Positions 43,201 through 52,285 of a stretch of 64,000 nt of DNA are shown here, one piece after another. This DNA is from Cladopsammia gracilis (Eukaryota; Cnidaria; Anthozoa; Scleractinia; Dendrophylliidae), in contig JAJGOT010000059.1 in assembly GCA_022457155.1 (NCBI GenBank), positions 824,001 through 888,000 of the forward strand, in the 5' to 3' direction. Made by a program: the position numbers and the translations under genes. The notes below the pieces were generated by a model. It had not been told where the DNA came from. It did not search any database and saw only the letters and a program-made list of their open reading frames with translations. Position 1 is the first letter of the stretch. Each line of letters begins with the position of its first letter.

Positions 43201-46153
43201 CTCACAGAGTCAATTATGGAAACATGTTCTAACTTTCGAGTCTGGACGAAATCCTATGATGTGACCATTCAAATGAAACCTCTTTGGCAGTACTTAAAGG
43301 GACACTGTCACCTATTTTTAGTATCACTTTGAAAAGCCAAAAAACATATTTGTTTCAATGGAAACCTTAAAATAATGGTCCAGTTTTGTTAACAAATACT
43401 CTACCAGTGCAGAGAAACTAGTATTCGTTATCTTTGGCTGCAGATGGCCAGGATGGAAATGGATTGCAACTTGAAAAAATTGGCCAGTTTTTTCAAGTTC
43501 CTCCCAAGAGTCGTGGAAAAATCGCAGAAAAACTTACTATGGTTTGTTCTTCCTTGAAGAAATCACTTGATATTATCTTCTTGGTGTTCTAAAAGCAATT
43601 TTATGTTTGATCAAATGTACTTTGTCATATATTTAGTGTATTTTGACCAAAACACAGCAAAATCTGTGTGACAATGCCCCTTTAAGCATGGTGGCATTTG
43701 TTTTTCAATATTTTACAAAATGAAATTCGGGATTTTTTTTATTCCTGATATTTGGTACCCGTGGGAGTTAAAGAGCTAGTTTCCATTAAATTTTGCGAAC
43801 GCCCGATTGCTTGCCGCGGGGGGCATGTTTGGGGCGCCGTTTTTTCACGCGATACGCAAATCGGTAATTAAATTGTGGTTTTTGCGGGTTTATCTAGGCC
43901 TTCGTGCTACGGTTTTTTAGCGTTTTGGTCGAAGGTAAAAGTTGCTCAAGGTTTCCTTGATTCTGTTCATTTCTAAAGCAGCTTATTTAATACGATTTCC
44001 TGCTTTTTACTCGAGAACTACTATACGTGAAAGAAGTTTCTGGTAATAATTTACTACTGCACTAAAAGAAAACACACAAGTGGCTTACATTTGCGTCGTG
44101 CTCAGTATTTTGCGTCAAGATTTCGCGAATAAAGCTATTATTTAGTATAAATTAATGTCAAAACACCTGGCCACTTAGCGATAGGGTATATTTTGTACGA
44201 TATGGTTAGATACAGGGCATAGCCAACAATCGTCGGTGTGGTTTTTGCCGATTTTTTTTCAACTTGTAGGGACCAGTGGCCAGACATATCCAAATTGTGA
44301 TGAAAACTACTAGAAGCGCTTTCTTTGAAGAAACCATCCCCATTAGCTTCCATAACATGGGAAACCTTTCGTAAACGGAGAGAAAAACGTCGTTTAGCTA
44401 GGGTTTTCGGAAAGTCTGAACAGTACTGTAGTTCGCAAATTCAAGGAACACATTCATCGTTTCTCCACTACCATTTTCAGCCACTCCTAAATAAATCTTG
44501 AAACAACTAGCGTGGTGGACTGTCTATTCCTGATATTGTAAAACGTGTCAATATAAAACAAAGCATTTATTATTTATAAGCAGTTTTTCACTGCATCATC
44601 TTTGTCACAAACTGATTGTTATTGAATCTGAAATATATACAATTTATGCCTTTTTGCATTTTAATAACTTGAAAAAGACGTATTCAAAATAAAATTATAT
44701 GGTCATGTACTTTTGTAATTTATGAGACCGTGGATGAATTCCGCGAGGCCATTTAAATGCAAGTTGTTGGAGAGTTCTTTCCTGTTATGCTGTTTATTAT
44801 GCTGTGTAATTTGTTTTATCTTTTGAGTTTGCGTGTGTTTTCTCCTTTGTGTAATCATTAAATTGAGAGCGAAGCAGCACCTTCCTCAGTAGTGCTGTTA
44901 CGTATATGTTACACAAGGTGCCAACTTTTCTCCGTGTTCTATTGGGATCAACCATTTTCGGTTGGTTGGGTTTGTTGGATTTTTTTCGTGTTCTATTGGG
45001 AAAAAATCGTTTTCGGTTGGTTTGGTTGATCAACCATTTCAACCAGCTCTGAACTTGGTTAAAATGGTTGAAACCGAAAATGGTTGAAAAGTGTTCTATT
45101 GGGACACCTCAACCAAATCAACCAAAACCGGTTTAGGTTGAAACGGTTGATCCCAATAGAACCCGACCTTTGTGTGACTATGCAAATTAAAGCTATTTAG
45201 TATTACTTTCCCGTGGTACTGTTTATTGTGCTGTACAAGGTAGTTTCAGCTGTAGTGCTTACTCTGAAGTCTATGGATAAAATGCTACTAAGCAGTACTT
45301 TCCTGTGGTACTGTTTATTATTCTGTACAAGGTGGTTCTAACTTTTGAGTCTGTGGATGAAATCCTAAAGTGTGACCATTCAAATGAAAGCTACTGAGCA
45401 GTACTTTCCTGTGGTGCTGTTTATTATGCTGTACAAGGTGGTTCTAACTTTTGAGTCTGTGGATGAAATCCTAAAGTGTGACCATTCAAACGAAAGCTAC
45501 TGAGCAGTACTTTCCTGTGGTGCTGTTTATTATGCTGTACAAGGTGGTTCTAACTTTTGAGTCTGTGGATGAAATCCTAAAGTGTGACCATTCAAATGAA
45601 AGCTACTGAGCAGTACTTTCCATGTGGTACTCAGGTTTATTATGCTGTACAAGATGGTCCTAACTTTTGAGTCTGTAAATGAAATCCTAAAGTGTGATCA
45701 TTCAAATGAAAGCTATTGAGCTGTACTTTCCCGTGGTGTTGTTACGTAATATGCTGTGTCGAGAGTTCTGATCTCGAATCTGTTACTACAAAGTGTAAAA
45801 TACAGATCAAATGTATAATGTTATGAAATACTATCCCGTGGTACCGTTTATTATGCTGAACAAGGTTCTAGCATTTGACTCCCGTCAGGAGTTCTGTCAG
45901 CCCAGATTCGACGAGTCTATGACGAATGAAAACCTTAAGGATACATGAACCACTCAACTGACTGAGAGATTCCTCTCATGCGATGCTGTTTGTTTTAAAC
46001 GTTATTTTAAGCAGAAATTCGAGAAAAATGATATTAACATAATTTTCTTTACTATTACTCTAAGGAACTGAATATTGTAATTATTTCACCTGTGATTTTA
46101 GCCATGAAGTTGAGTATCCAGACCAAGATAAGCCATCTACAAGCTGCTGACAT
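28152..46153 (-). CDS. L1/contactin-type cell adhesion molecule, 10 Ig + 1 FN3, single-pass membrane
   Basis: Seventeen exons join in phase to 3516 nt (1171 residues plus stop): 46153-46090, 43168-42875, 42058-41741, 41331-41229, 40868-40660, 39050-38906, 38708-38578, 38023-37739, 37145-36900, 36208-35963, 34235-33990, 33298-33053, 32038-31778, 31031-30717, 30311-30162, 29755-29620, 28272-28152. Order: signal peptide (1-21), Ig1-Ig10 (about 22-932), one FN3 (about 933-1037), membrane helix (about 1052-1074), cytoplasmic tail (about 97 residues). Ig1-Ig5 follow the L1/contactin horseshoe pattern; Ig5 has CKPSAAPHPTFQW. The juxtamembrane stretch KRYRRGRGHKYNVK resembles vertebrate L1. The tail has FGEDASFAEEY, aligning with the ankyrin-binding FNEDGSFIGQY, and ends GTFV, a PDZ-type end. 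L1 proteins normally have six Ig and four to five FN3 domains, so this is Ig-expanded and FN3-reduced. A role in homophilic adhesion or recognition is inferred. Confidence 0.9.
28441..28863. mobile_element. G-tract-flanked repeat (GGGGTACTCTGCAAA family), copy 1
   Basis: Begins CCCCGGGGAGGGGGGGTACT and ends ATATATGGGAGTAAG. Interior phrases such as CTGGGACTCTGAGACCCTTA and CTATCCTAGACC recur at 34554-35170 and 52968-53402. It lies in the last intron of the adhesion gene. Confidence 0.75.
29178..29511. mobile_element. MITE with TTAAGGTGGCTC ends
   Basis: TTAAGGTGGCTCACAACAG opens and GGGTTCAGAGCCACCTTAA closes. Intronic in the adhesion gene. Confidence 0.7.
29620..29755 (-). CDS. Adhesion gene exon 16: cytoplasmic tail, charged
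   Basis: 136 nt, phase 1-2, acceptor TTTTTCAG|, donor CCACG|GTATGT. KLREKKYGTVKYQPKEEKK, then an acidic/Gln-rich run and EGQEPFLENNNP. Confidence 0.85.
30162..30311 (-). CDS. Adhesion gene exon 15: transmembrane segment
   Basis: 150 nt, phase 1-1. RKPEDSPVYSRA is followed by WFLAVLALAAYSVLFAVAVI and LI, then the stop-transfer KRYRRGRGHKYN. The basic juxtamembrane region resembles that of vertebrate L1 proteins. Confidence 0.9.
30425..30625. repeat. Minisatellite of TTTCCCGCGC units in an intron
   Basis: Seven units of about 28 bp, each with GCATG then TTTTCCCGCGCTT and ACC/AGT-type spacers; two are mutated. TTTCCCGC is the E2F consensus. It lies between the FN3 and transmembrane exons. Confidence 0.85.
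30717..31031 (-). CDS. Adhesion gene exon 14: single fibronectin type III domain
   Basis: 315 nt, phase 1-1. APPSNLHISDVDCSEQTLKL, then SWTLGASNGAPIDYYLIEEE and FRMKSFNKFGASRAS, show the FN3 Trp, the YYLIE strand and the Asn-x-x-Gly-x-Ser end. Confidence 0.85.
31778..32038 (-). CDS. Adhesion gene exon 13: Ig10, atypical
   Basis: 261 nt, phase 1-1. ITFTCTSQSHPTADEYRFYR and RTGLYSCLPINHVGNG hold the cysteines, but the core Trp is replaced by Tyr/Phe (YRFYR). It is the most divergent Ig of the protein. Confidence 0.85.
33053..33298 (-). CDS. Adhesion gene exon 12: Ig9
   Basis: 246 nt, phase 1-1, acceptor TTTACAG|, donor CACT|GTAAGT. Starts EPSFTTKPKDQTV and has the usual Cys/Trp/YWC pattern. 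Confidence 0.9.
33341..33680. mobile_element. TTAACCCTTTCACTCCCA MITE inside copy A
   Basis: Three tandem repeats of the left end (TTAACCCTTTCACTC...ACTTTTCAGTCTG) precede one body and the right end CACTCTTGGGAGTTTAAGGG. Intronic. Confidence 0.8.
33990..34235 (-). CDS. Adhesion gene exon 11: Ig8
   Basis: 246 nt, phase 1-1, acceptor ACTTCAG|, donor CCAGT|GTGAGT. Member of the duplicated pair; see the 36900-37145 entry for the motifs. Confidence 0.9.
34268..34379 (-). pseudogene. Stranded duplicate of the terminal cytoplasmic exon
   Basis: The acceptor (ATGTTACAG|) and first 35 codons match exon 28152-28272. I see three base differences, all synonymous. At the breakpoint the frame turns into GCA TGA, so the GTFV end is lost. 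It lies in the intron between Ig7 and Ig8; flanking Ig exons end in phase 1 and this exon needs phase 2, so it cannot be spliced in frame there. Confidence 0.9.
34590..34989. mobile_element. 400-bp insertion with 8-bp duplication
   Basis: Inverted ends (GTACTTGGTGTGTCCCT and AGGGATACACCAAGTAC, a few bases in from each border) lie between direct repeats GTTTTGGG at 34582-34589 and 34990-34997. The paralogous site near 28470 reads AAAGTTTTGGGTGGGGG without the insertion, an empty site. The 8-bp duplication suggests hAT. Confidence 0.9.
34833..34911 (+). other. tRNA-like segment inside the 400-bp element
   Basis: TCCTCGGTGGTACAGTGGAT has an A-box (TGGTACAGTGG) and GGTTCGATTCC is a perfect B-box, spaced as in tRNA-Glu/Asp. 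The acceptor and anticodon stems do not pair, so it is a tRNA-derived relic or SINE head, not a working tRNA. Confidence 0.6.
35963..36208 (-). CDS. Adhesion gene exon 10: Ig7 (duplicate of Ig9)
   Basis: 246 nt, phase 1-1. VTFKCAAIGNPVPQITWIKD and SGRYWCLVKNALSAG. It differs from exon 33053-33298 at two residues that I can see (AIGNP against ATGNP, SAFLDV against SASLDV). Confidence 0.9.
36251..36590. mobile_element. TTAACCCTTTCACTCCCA MITE inside copy B
   Basis: Paralogous counterpart of 33341-33680, with the same triplicated left end, so it was present before the duplication. Confidence 0.8.
36900..37145 (-). CDS. Adhesion gene exon 9: Ig6 (duplicate of Ig8)
   Basis: 246 nt, phase 1-1. 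ATFHCKVTGNPTPNITWIKD and SGKYWCEAHNGLGV define the domain. The predicted residues appear identical to those of exon 33990-34235, exactly 2910 bp away. Confidence 0.9.
37190..37306. repeat. GC-rich palindrome
   Basis: TTTTGTTGGCGCGCGC and ATGCTGAAATTCG pair with their complements across a centre of GCGAGCGGC/GCCGCTCGC blocks. It starts three bases after the end of duplication copy B. Confidence 0.8.
37739..38023 (-). CDS. Adhesion gene exon 8: Ig5
   Basis: 285 nt, phase 1-1, acceptor CCATTTAG|, donor TACG|GTAAGA. GRLPCKPSAAPHPTFQWFRN is the contactin-like Ig5 signature; AVKYTCRAENFKGSNSS completes the domain. Confidence 0.9.
38177..38200. repeat. (ATC)n microsatellite
   Basis: Eight ATC units in an intron of the adhesion gene. 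Confidence 0.9.
38470..38577. repeat. Minisatellite touching a splice donor
   Basis: Five to six units of about 18-19 bp (CCGGATGGAAAAAAAA) end at CCCGGCTTAC, which is the donor side of the Ig4 second exon on the minus strand. The first intronic bases of that exon are therefore part of the array. Confidence 0.85.
38578..39050 (-). CDS. Adhesion gene exons 6-7: Ig4 split by an intron
   Basis: Exon 39050-38906 (145 nt, phase 1-2; APRWTVKPPPQKMD ... AQITWYKDGRRLQSS) joins exon 38708-38578 (131 nt, phase 2-1; GVYQCAAENKHGMIASATW). The APRW start and the end of the domain closely follow L1 Ig4. The donor of the second exon directly abuts a microsatellite. Confidence 0.9.
40365..40595. mobile_element. 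Intact MITE (GAGCAGTTTTCAATTG family)
   Basis: GAGCAGTTTTCAATTG and CAATTGAAAACTGCTC are perfect inverted ends between TA dinucleotides. The interior holds CAAGCGCGGGAAAACGCGTG and paired ACCAAAACC/GGTTTTGGTT blocks. Reference copy for 5345-6193 and 20091-21600. Confidence 0.9.
40660..41331 (-). CDS. Adhesion gene exons 4-5: Ig3 split by an intron
   Basis: Exon 41331-41229 (103 nt, phase 1-2; ends GRSKTLYCLATG) joins exon 40868-40660 (209 nt, phase 2-1; PAPSIVWKKNGQRI ... DRYTCEAENDLSNG). The split codon makes Arg. A phase-2 intron in the middle of an Ig domain is typical of the L1/contactin family. Confidence 0.9.
41741..42058 (-). CDS. Adhesion gene exon 3: Ig2
   Basis: Acceptor CTTATTAG|, donor TCAG|GTAATG, 318 nt, phase 1-1. 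GEPFSFQCPEHRASYGVAF (with core Trp next) and GIRCKMSGANSYRESG mark the domain. The longer strand spacing is that of L1/contactin Ig2. Confidence 0.9.
42875..43168 (-). CDS. Adhesion gene exon 2: Ig1
   Basis: Acceptor TTTTTCAG|, donor ACAG|GTACAT, 294 nt, phase 1-1. LPCEASGSNLTWTWKHND and EQSGTYQCFVKDTST carry the Ig cysteines and core Trp. The Pro-rich start (KPPPMITKFSSKD) resembles L1/neurofascin Ig1. Confidence 0.9.
43187..43775. mobile_element. TTAACCCTTTCA MITE with a second element inserted at 43294-43685
   Basis: The outer left end is TTAACCCTTTCAGACTCACA and the outer right end is CGTGGGAGTTAAAG. The insert begins TTAAAGGGACACTGTCACC and ends GTGTGACAATGCCCCTTTAA. Confidence 0.75.
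43776..44699. other. Intron 1 of the adhesion gene, no feature seen
   Basis: Part of the 2.9-kb first coding intron. No exon or complete element recognised. Confidence 0.5.
44700..45765. repeat. Satellite array of about 106-bp monomers
   Basis: Monomers read GGTTCTAACTTTTGAGTCTG, GATGAAATCCTAAAGTGTGA, CCATTCAAATGAAAGCTACT, GAGCAGTACTTTCCTGTGG and CTGTTTATTATGCTGTAC. Starts at 45331, 45437, 45543 and 45653 give 106, 106 and 110 bp. An inverted-end insert (about 44936-45163, TTCTATTGGGATCAACC and GGTTGATCCCAATAGAAC) interrupts the left half. In intron 1 of the adhesion gene. Confidence 0.9.
46090..46153 (-). CDS. Adhesion gene exon 1: signal peptide
   Basis: ATG at 46153, then MSAACRWLILVWILNFMAKI, a typical signal sequence with a short basic start and hydrophobic core. 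The donor is ACAG|GTGAAA, phase 1, which matches the phase-1 Ig exon that follows. Any 5' UTR exon farther right is not identified. Confidence 0.85.
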
Positions 46154-46488
46154 CTTGAGTATCTGTTGAAGCAAACAGTTCCAGCTTTAACTAAGTAAAA
46201 CTATAGTTTGTATCTGCCAGAGAAAAAAATTTTTTTCTAGAAAAAGACTTGCGCATGCTTGAGTGTGCTTGTATATATTTTGTTTGAAAATGATGACTGG
46301 TTAATTGGATGAGAAACAGACATTTAATGGCTTCCGTTTCGCAACTTCAGACAAAACGCATTAATATTTCAGCTAAAGCAATATAAAGCATGACTTTTAT
46401 CAGGAATTTTCGCCAACTAGATAAAAGTAGCTTTTGTTTGTTTGGATTTTAGATTTTAATTAATCTTAAACTGAGACGACGGGAGCGA

Positions 46489-46833
46489 CACTGGAGCGTA
46501 TGAGGGGGGTGGGGGAGGGGAAGGTGTCATGAAAGCATTTTAGTGGGGCTGTGTGACCCCGTTTTTTGAAACCAAGGTATCCGGGGGATACTCGTCGTAA
46601 CGTTTGGTGCAGGTGTGCCGCCTGATTGTCCAAATCCTGAGCCTATTTCAGACCAAATTACGCCATTTTCCATACCCGTTTTCAGACCGGTGGCTATGTT
46701 TATACGGTCTCGTGGTTCACTTCACGTAAAACCTATAAAATACCTAATTTCAGACCAAAACGGCTCAAAAACCATACCCCTGGTGGCAGCACATAAACAG
46801 TAACCCCACCCCTCACCCCCCCTCCCCCGGCCT
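46489..46833. mobile_element. G-tract-flanked repeat, another subfamily
   Basis: Starts GAGGGGGGTGGGGGAGGGG and ends CACCCCCCCTCCCCCGGCC. The interior has repeated TTTCAGACC and CCATACCC, recalling CTAGACC/CCCTATCC of the 28.4-kb family. It lies just upstream of the adhesion gene start. Confidence 0.65.
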
Positions 46834-47825
46834 TGCCTTTAAAGGGCAATGTTCCGGCTAATATATCGTGTTTTCATGATTATGGCCAGGAGCTTGCCTT
46901 AAGGACGTTCGCGCCAATTGTTTATGCGCATCCTTACTGCGCACGGAATTCATGTCGCAACGCCATGCAACGTCTTGCACGAGCGCGTGTGCAAAGGAAG
47001 AAATATATTCACATGAAGGGATGGTAGCCGTTGCGTTAACTTTGCTTTGATTTAACTCGCTTGGATAGTCGGTGACCCCTATTTTTTCTTCATATATCAC
47101 TTTCTTTACCGATTATCTACAGTTTGTGAAAAAAAGAAAAAATTCTGTCTTGTAGAAGTTTGATTTTTTTTTTCATTTTTTTATCCACGCGACGTCAAAT
47201 TGCACTCATATCTCAGCTGTATGTTGTTTCTGAATGCCCTCTTTAAAGGGTTAACTCATTTAAAGGTTGAAAACATTTCGAATTATTTACGAATCAGGCC
47301 CACTTTGATAACATTTGAATATAATAGTTTCTCCCCAGTGATTCATCTTTGATATTGTTTAACTAAAAGCCATGGACACCATGTCATGTTACGAGGACTA
47401 ACTTTTCAAAAACAGGGTATATTTCTACACACTATATCTCTTAAATCAATTCGGTGACCCCCAATATTTTTTGCATTTCTGACATCACTGACTCATTATC
47501 AGACCGTATCATAAGTTTGAAAAAAAATCTGTCTTGTAGAACCTTTATTGTCTTGAAATATGAAGGAAAAAAATGCCAAGAATGACGAAAGCAAAGTAAT
47601 ATACCGAACGTCTCATTGCTGTAAAATATAATAATCTGAAGATGCTCGAGGCTAAGTGGAAACCTGTTTTAAACTGTAATTTTCTAACTACATAGGTGCA
47701 TACCTAAGAACCAATTGTGGAACAAAGTAGTGCAAGAATCGTATTGTAAGGAAGTATTGTATTGTAAGTAGTAATAGTATTGTAAGTAGTGTTCGTCTTT
47801 GTTTTGTAAGTAGTGTTTTTTTTTG

Positions 47826-47828
<3 letters not shown>
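46834..47828. other. Upstream flank of the adhesion gene, gene-free
   Basis: No exon seen. A 5' UTR exon or promoter may be in this stretch, but I cannot point to one. Confidence 0.5.

Positions 47829-47913
<85 letters not shown>
47829..47913. repeat. (TG)n microsatellite, about 42 units
   Basis: Pure TG/CA run of about 85 bp. Confidence 0.98.
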
Positions 47914-48012
47914 CAATAAAAAAAACGCTAAAAGAAAAAATATATATATTAACAAAGAGACAAAATTACGGCTAAAAAGTCAAAATTTTACACGAATGGC
48001 AATTTTGGGTAG

Positions 48013-48136
48013 TTTCTTGGTGTTGCGGATGGTGTGATCACCAAATGATGTAAAACAAAAGATTCAAAAGACCCTGAACAATACCCACACCACGACACAA
48101 AAGCTAACCAACAATGGCTTCCGTAACACCAAGAAA
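48013..48136. mobile_element. Short MITE (TTTCTTGGTGTTRC family), copy 2
   Basis: TTTCTTGGTGTTGCGGATG and CCGTAACACCAAGAAA are inverted ends; the interior matches 6969-7092. Confidence 0.75.
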
Positions 48137-48343
48137 CCGTGGCTCCAATTTTGATTTCTAGGCCGCTAGTCACGAAATAAATATTGGATGAACTGTAATC
48201 CACTTCCATCCTTGTAATCCTACACTTTATCTTCAAACTACTGCTTTTGTTTTGCTCTAAAGAATCGTTTTATCCAATTAAGTTGTAGAAGCAGTTTTCT
48301 AGATATTACGATGCTCACGTTTGGGGTTTCTCTTTCCATGTCT

Positions 48344-48494
48344 ATTGATAAAGTGGTTTTACTTGATCCGTGAAACACTATCTAACAATTAGTGTGTGAT
48401 AGTCCAAATTAAACAAAAGAAAACAATGGAATTATAGTCTAATAGTGCGTACTGTTCTACTGACTATTTCACGGGTTATTTAAAACCACTCTAG
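48344..48494. mobile_element. MITE (AGAGTGATTTTAC family), copy 1
   Basis: AGTGGTTTTACTTGATCCGTG opens and CGGGTTATTTAAAACCACTCT closes. Same interior as 49450-49603 but opposite orientation. Confidence 0.75.
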
Positions 48495-48499
48495 TTAAA

Positions 48500-48800
48500 T
48501 GAATTACTTTTGAGTCTGTGGATGAAATCCTCAAGTGTGATCATTTAAATGAAAGCTACTGAGTAGTACTTTCATGTGGCCGTACTGTTTATTATGCTGT
48601 TCAAGGTGGTTCTATCAGTTGAGTCTGGATGAAAATTAACCCTAAAGTGTGACCATTCAAATGAAAACTATTGAGTAGTACGTTCCTGTGGTACTGTTTA
48701 TTATGTTGTACAAGGTGGTTCTAACTTTTGAGTCTGTTGATAAAATCCTAAAGTGTTACCATTTTAATAAAAGTTATTGAGCAGTACTCCTCTGGCACTG
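48500..48800. repeat. Satellite fragment, about 106-bp monomers
   Basis: Nearly three monomers of the 44700-45765 type. Confidence 0.85.
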
Positions 48801-49449
48801 TAAATCATGTAGCTGTCGATCTGATGTCGAGGCTGGGTTGAACTGGTTGTTAAGTATTTTGCTGCAACATTCGCTGATTTTAGAATAGTCTACTTATTAT
48901 TTCAAATGACAGGATCGCATACTGTCCTTACCTGAAGAGTGTTTAGCATAAGCTTTGTTTTCAGGCTCGATATCAGAACACCAGATTTTTCCAGTGATTA
49001 TTTTGAAGTTGGCAATTTAAAGAACAAGGCGTCCGCAAACAAATTAAATGCCCTCCACAAGACGTGAATGTTAATATTTATATATCAGCTCGCGCTTTGC
49101 ATTCCGTTTGCGAACAGGAACTTTTTCTGTCACGTAACAGACGAAAACTGACCAGAATTAGCTGAATTCAATTAGGTAAGCTTACTGATCCGTTATAATT
49201 CCATGCGTCAACTCAAAAACTATTTTAAGAATTAAGATCAAAAGAAAGTTCCAGGCGATTACGCCGGTTTTTTTTTTTTTTCGCCTGTCTTCTTTAATTG
49301 CAACCACTCGACGTAACTGCAAATGCGAAATGTTTATTAATTCATCTCAACTACAGCAAAAAACAAAGATGAATTGAGAGATTGTTTGAATTTGAGCGTG
49401 TGTTTTTCGTTAAAACTGGCTTCTCTCTGTGGGACAGAATTATTCCAGT
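48801..49449. other. Gene-free stretch
   Basis: A donor-like ACTCTTCAG|GTAAGGAC on the minus strand near 48943 could be a 5' UTR exon end of the adhesion gene; nothing else supports it. Confidence 0.4.
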
Positions 49450-49603
49450 TTAGAGTGATTTTACCTCATCTGTGAAATAGTTAGTAGAATAGTACGCACT
49501 ATTAGACTATAATTCCATTGTTTCCTTTTGTTTAATTTGAACTATCACACACTAATTGTTAGATAGTGTTTCACAGATGAAGTAAAATCACTCTAGTTCA
49601 TAA
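49450..49603. mobile_element. MITE (AGAGTGATTTTAC family), copy 2
   Basis: AGAGTGATTTTACCTCATCTG and CAGATGAAGTAAAATCACTCT are inverted ends; nearly the whole element folds back. Confidence 0.8.
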
Positions 49604-49699
49604 TCCGTTTCAATTGTCATTCGTTTTATCCAATCCGCTTTTAATTTGTGGCTTTCTGGTATTTTGCAGGTTAATGTCATTGTACATATGACCAGAGCA

Positions 49700-49925
49700 T
49701 AAAGCTGTTTTATAACGTTTTCAATCCTAGAGTCTCGCACAGTCAATTATAGCCGAGACATAAGTGTAGTTCTAACTTTTCAGTCTGTTGACTAAATCCT
49801 ATGGTGTGACCATTCAAGTGAAACGTCTTTTGCAGGACTTTCCTCACCATTTGTTTTTCAATATTTTATAAAAATGAAATTTGGGATTTTTCTTGAGTTT
49901 TGGCACACCTAATCCTAATGCTCCT
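49700..49925. mobile_element. Diverged TTAACCCTTTCA-family copy
   Basis: Has GAGTCTCGCACAGTCAATTA, ACTTTTCAGTCTGTTG, TGTGACCATTCAAGTGAAAC and the ATATTTTATAAAAATGAAAT tail of the family; the ends are degraded. Confidence 0.65.
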
Positions 49926-50044
49926 TGAAACCCCTCAGTGACTTGACCACGCGTTGTATTTTTGTTGCGCTCTAACGGTCTATCGTAACTGTGTCACGAA
50001 CTGCATAATAATAATAATAATTAGAACAAGATGTTTATTAACAA

Positions 50045-50232
50045 TAGGCCATTTGCACGATGACGTCATATGACTACAACTTCCGGAATCCTTCAATTTT
50101 TTGTTTTGTAGTGCAAATTAGGGCTATTGTTATTTAAACCGCACTGGGATTACGAAATTTTAATAAGAAAGGAAAAACGAAATGAATTCTGGTAGTTGTA
50201 GTCAAATGACGCCATCGTGCAAATGGCCTATT
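50045..50232. mobile_element. MITE (ATAGGCCATTTGCACGATG family), copy 2
   Basis: Same ends and interior as 5790-5981, differing by few bases and one small indel that I can see. Confidence 0.9.
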
Positions 50233-50869
50233 AAAATAACTATTTACAATACATTAAAATTCTAATACGATAAGATATGTACATTTGAAATGGTATAATA
50301 AAAAACTCCTCAACTTTACATTTTTAAAATGAAACTGATCATTGTCATAAAAATAATAATCATAATTTTAAATCTTTAAAATTGCCAATATTACATCTCA
50401 TCTGGCCGATCGACTGCAACTGCAACACTGTAAATCCTTGGCAACCTAGGTCCTGGGTGCCCTAACATAACTTATGTCTGGTTATGTTGACTTATTTATT
50501 AATGCAACAAAACCTCATCTTAATAATAATAATAACAATAATAATAATAAAACCTTTTTAAATAAAAAGTTATTGGGAACACTATACTAAAATTAATTTT
50601 GCTAAAATGTATGTACAATAAAAGATAAAAAAGAAATTATGTACAAAATATAGTAATTAGGATCGCACGTGAGCTCTTTCAGTGAACGGGAAAATAAATA
50701 TTCATTGCATTAAGCATGAACGGAAGAGCCGAGTAAAAATAGAAAGTTACGTTATAAGTGACGGCGTCCGCGGAATCAGGGAAGCTGGACCACTACCCAG
50801 TCTTAATTTACTATGTTCTTTATCATTTCACTTCTAGAGACAAATTTGATATGTATTATCAGAGGTTTC
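50233..50869. other. Gene-free; (TAA)n tracts
   Basis: AATAATAATAACAATAATAA near 50524-50550. No exon recognised. Confidence 0.5.
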
Positions 50870-51390
50870 ATTCAAATGAAAGCTACTGAGTAGTACTTTC
50901 CTGTGGTGCTGTTTATCATGCTGTACAAGGTGGTTCTAACTTTTGAATCTGTGGATAAAATCCTAAAGTGTGACCATTCAAACAAAGCTATTGAGCAGTA
51001 CTTTCCTGTGGTACTGTTTATTATGCTGTACAAGGTAGTTCTAACTTTTGAGTGTGTGGATGAAATCCTAAAGTGTGACCATTCAAATGAAAGCTATTGA
51101 GCACGGTACTTTCCTGTGGTACTGTTTATTATGCTGTGGCTCTAACTTTTGAATCTGTGGATGAAATCCTAAAGTGTGACCATTCAAATGAAAGCTATTG
51201 AGCACGGTACTTTCCTGTGATGCTGTTTATTATGCTGTACAAGGTGGCTCTAACTTTTTGAGTCTGTGGATGAAATCCTAAAGTGTGACCATTCAAATGA
51301 AAGCTACTGAGCAGTACTTTCCTGTGGTACTGTTTATTATGCTGCACCAGGTGGGCATAACATTTAAATCTGTGGATTAAATCCTATAGA
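50870..51390. repeat. Satellite array, about 105-bp monomers, five copies
   Basis: Same monomer as 44700-45765; starts at 50929 and 51034 give 105 bp. Confidence 0.9.
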
Positions 51391-51479
51391 TAAACTCACA
51401 AGGAATAAAATCGTCAAAATCTATGCTAATCAATATCGGATAAGACTCTTTCACGGTTGAGTTTCTTTGTTCAAACTTG

Positions 51480-51945
51480 CATTTGACTGAACAGTTCTCA
51501 ATTCTCTCGACAATCTTTGGAGGTTGAAAACTAATGCTTTACATCTCTGGTAAGCGACAACACTTGTGGTGGTTTATACTTCAGTTTATGCTTACAGCTT
51601 TGGGGCGTGTTTTTCCATTCTATCATGTTGACGCGCGCCATTAGTCAACTAATTGACTGGTTTACTTTATTTTACTTTCAGTCTGCTGTCTACAAAAAAA
51701 CACAACTCAAACTGCATACTTTGACTGAACAGTTCTCAATTCTCTCGAGCACCTTTAGAGGTTGAAAACTTTGCTTTACATCTCTGGTAAGCGACAACAC
51801 TTGTGGTTACTTCAGTTTATGCTTACAGCTTTAGATCGTGTTTCTCCATTCTATCATGTTGACGCACGGCATTAGTCAACTAAGTCACTGGTTAACTTTA
51901 TTTTACTTTCAGTCTGCGGTCTACAAAACAACAACTCAAACTGCA
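51480..51945. repeat. Direct tandem duplication, about 235 bp
   Basis: TTTGACTGAACAGTTCTCAA begins both halves (about 51482 and 51719), and both end near CAACTCAAACTGCAT. The second half has lost a few bases. Confidence 0.9.
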
Positions 51946-52285
51946 TTGATTGGGTGAAAATGATGACTTAGCGAAGTTATGTGATTTAGCCGAAATCTTA
52001 ATGATGATCATTCCGATCATTAGAGACGTGTTATGAAGGAACAACTGTCTGTAATAACGGTAGCGCTTCCCTGATTCCGCGAACGCCATCCTTTATAATT
52101 GGCTCTTCCGTTCATGATAAATGCAATGACTTCCGTTTTACTTCGGTCTTCCCGTTCAAAGAACTCAGATCACATGCGATCATTAATAATCGGCATTTCC
52201 TTTCATGCTAAATGCAATGACTTCCAGGACTTCCGTTTTATTTCAGTCTTCCCGTTTAAAAAGCTCGCGTGTGGATCATGTGCAG

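Noticed and set aside
47704..48037. His-Thr and Cys-Val repeat proteins
   Set aside because: They are translations of the TG/CA microsatellite.
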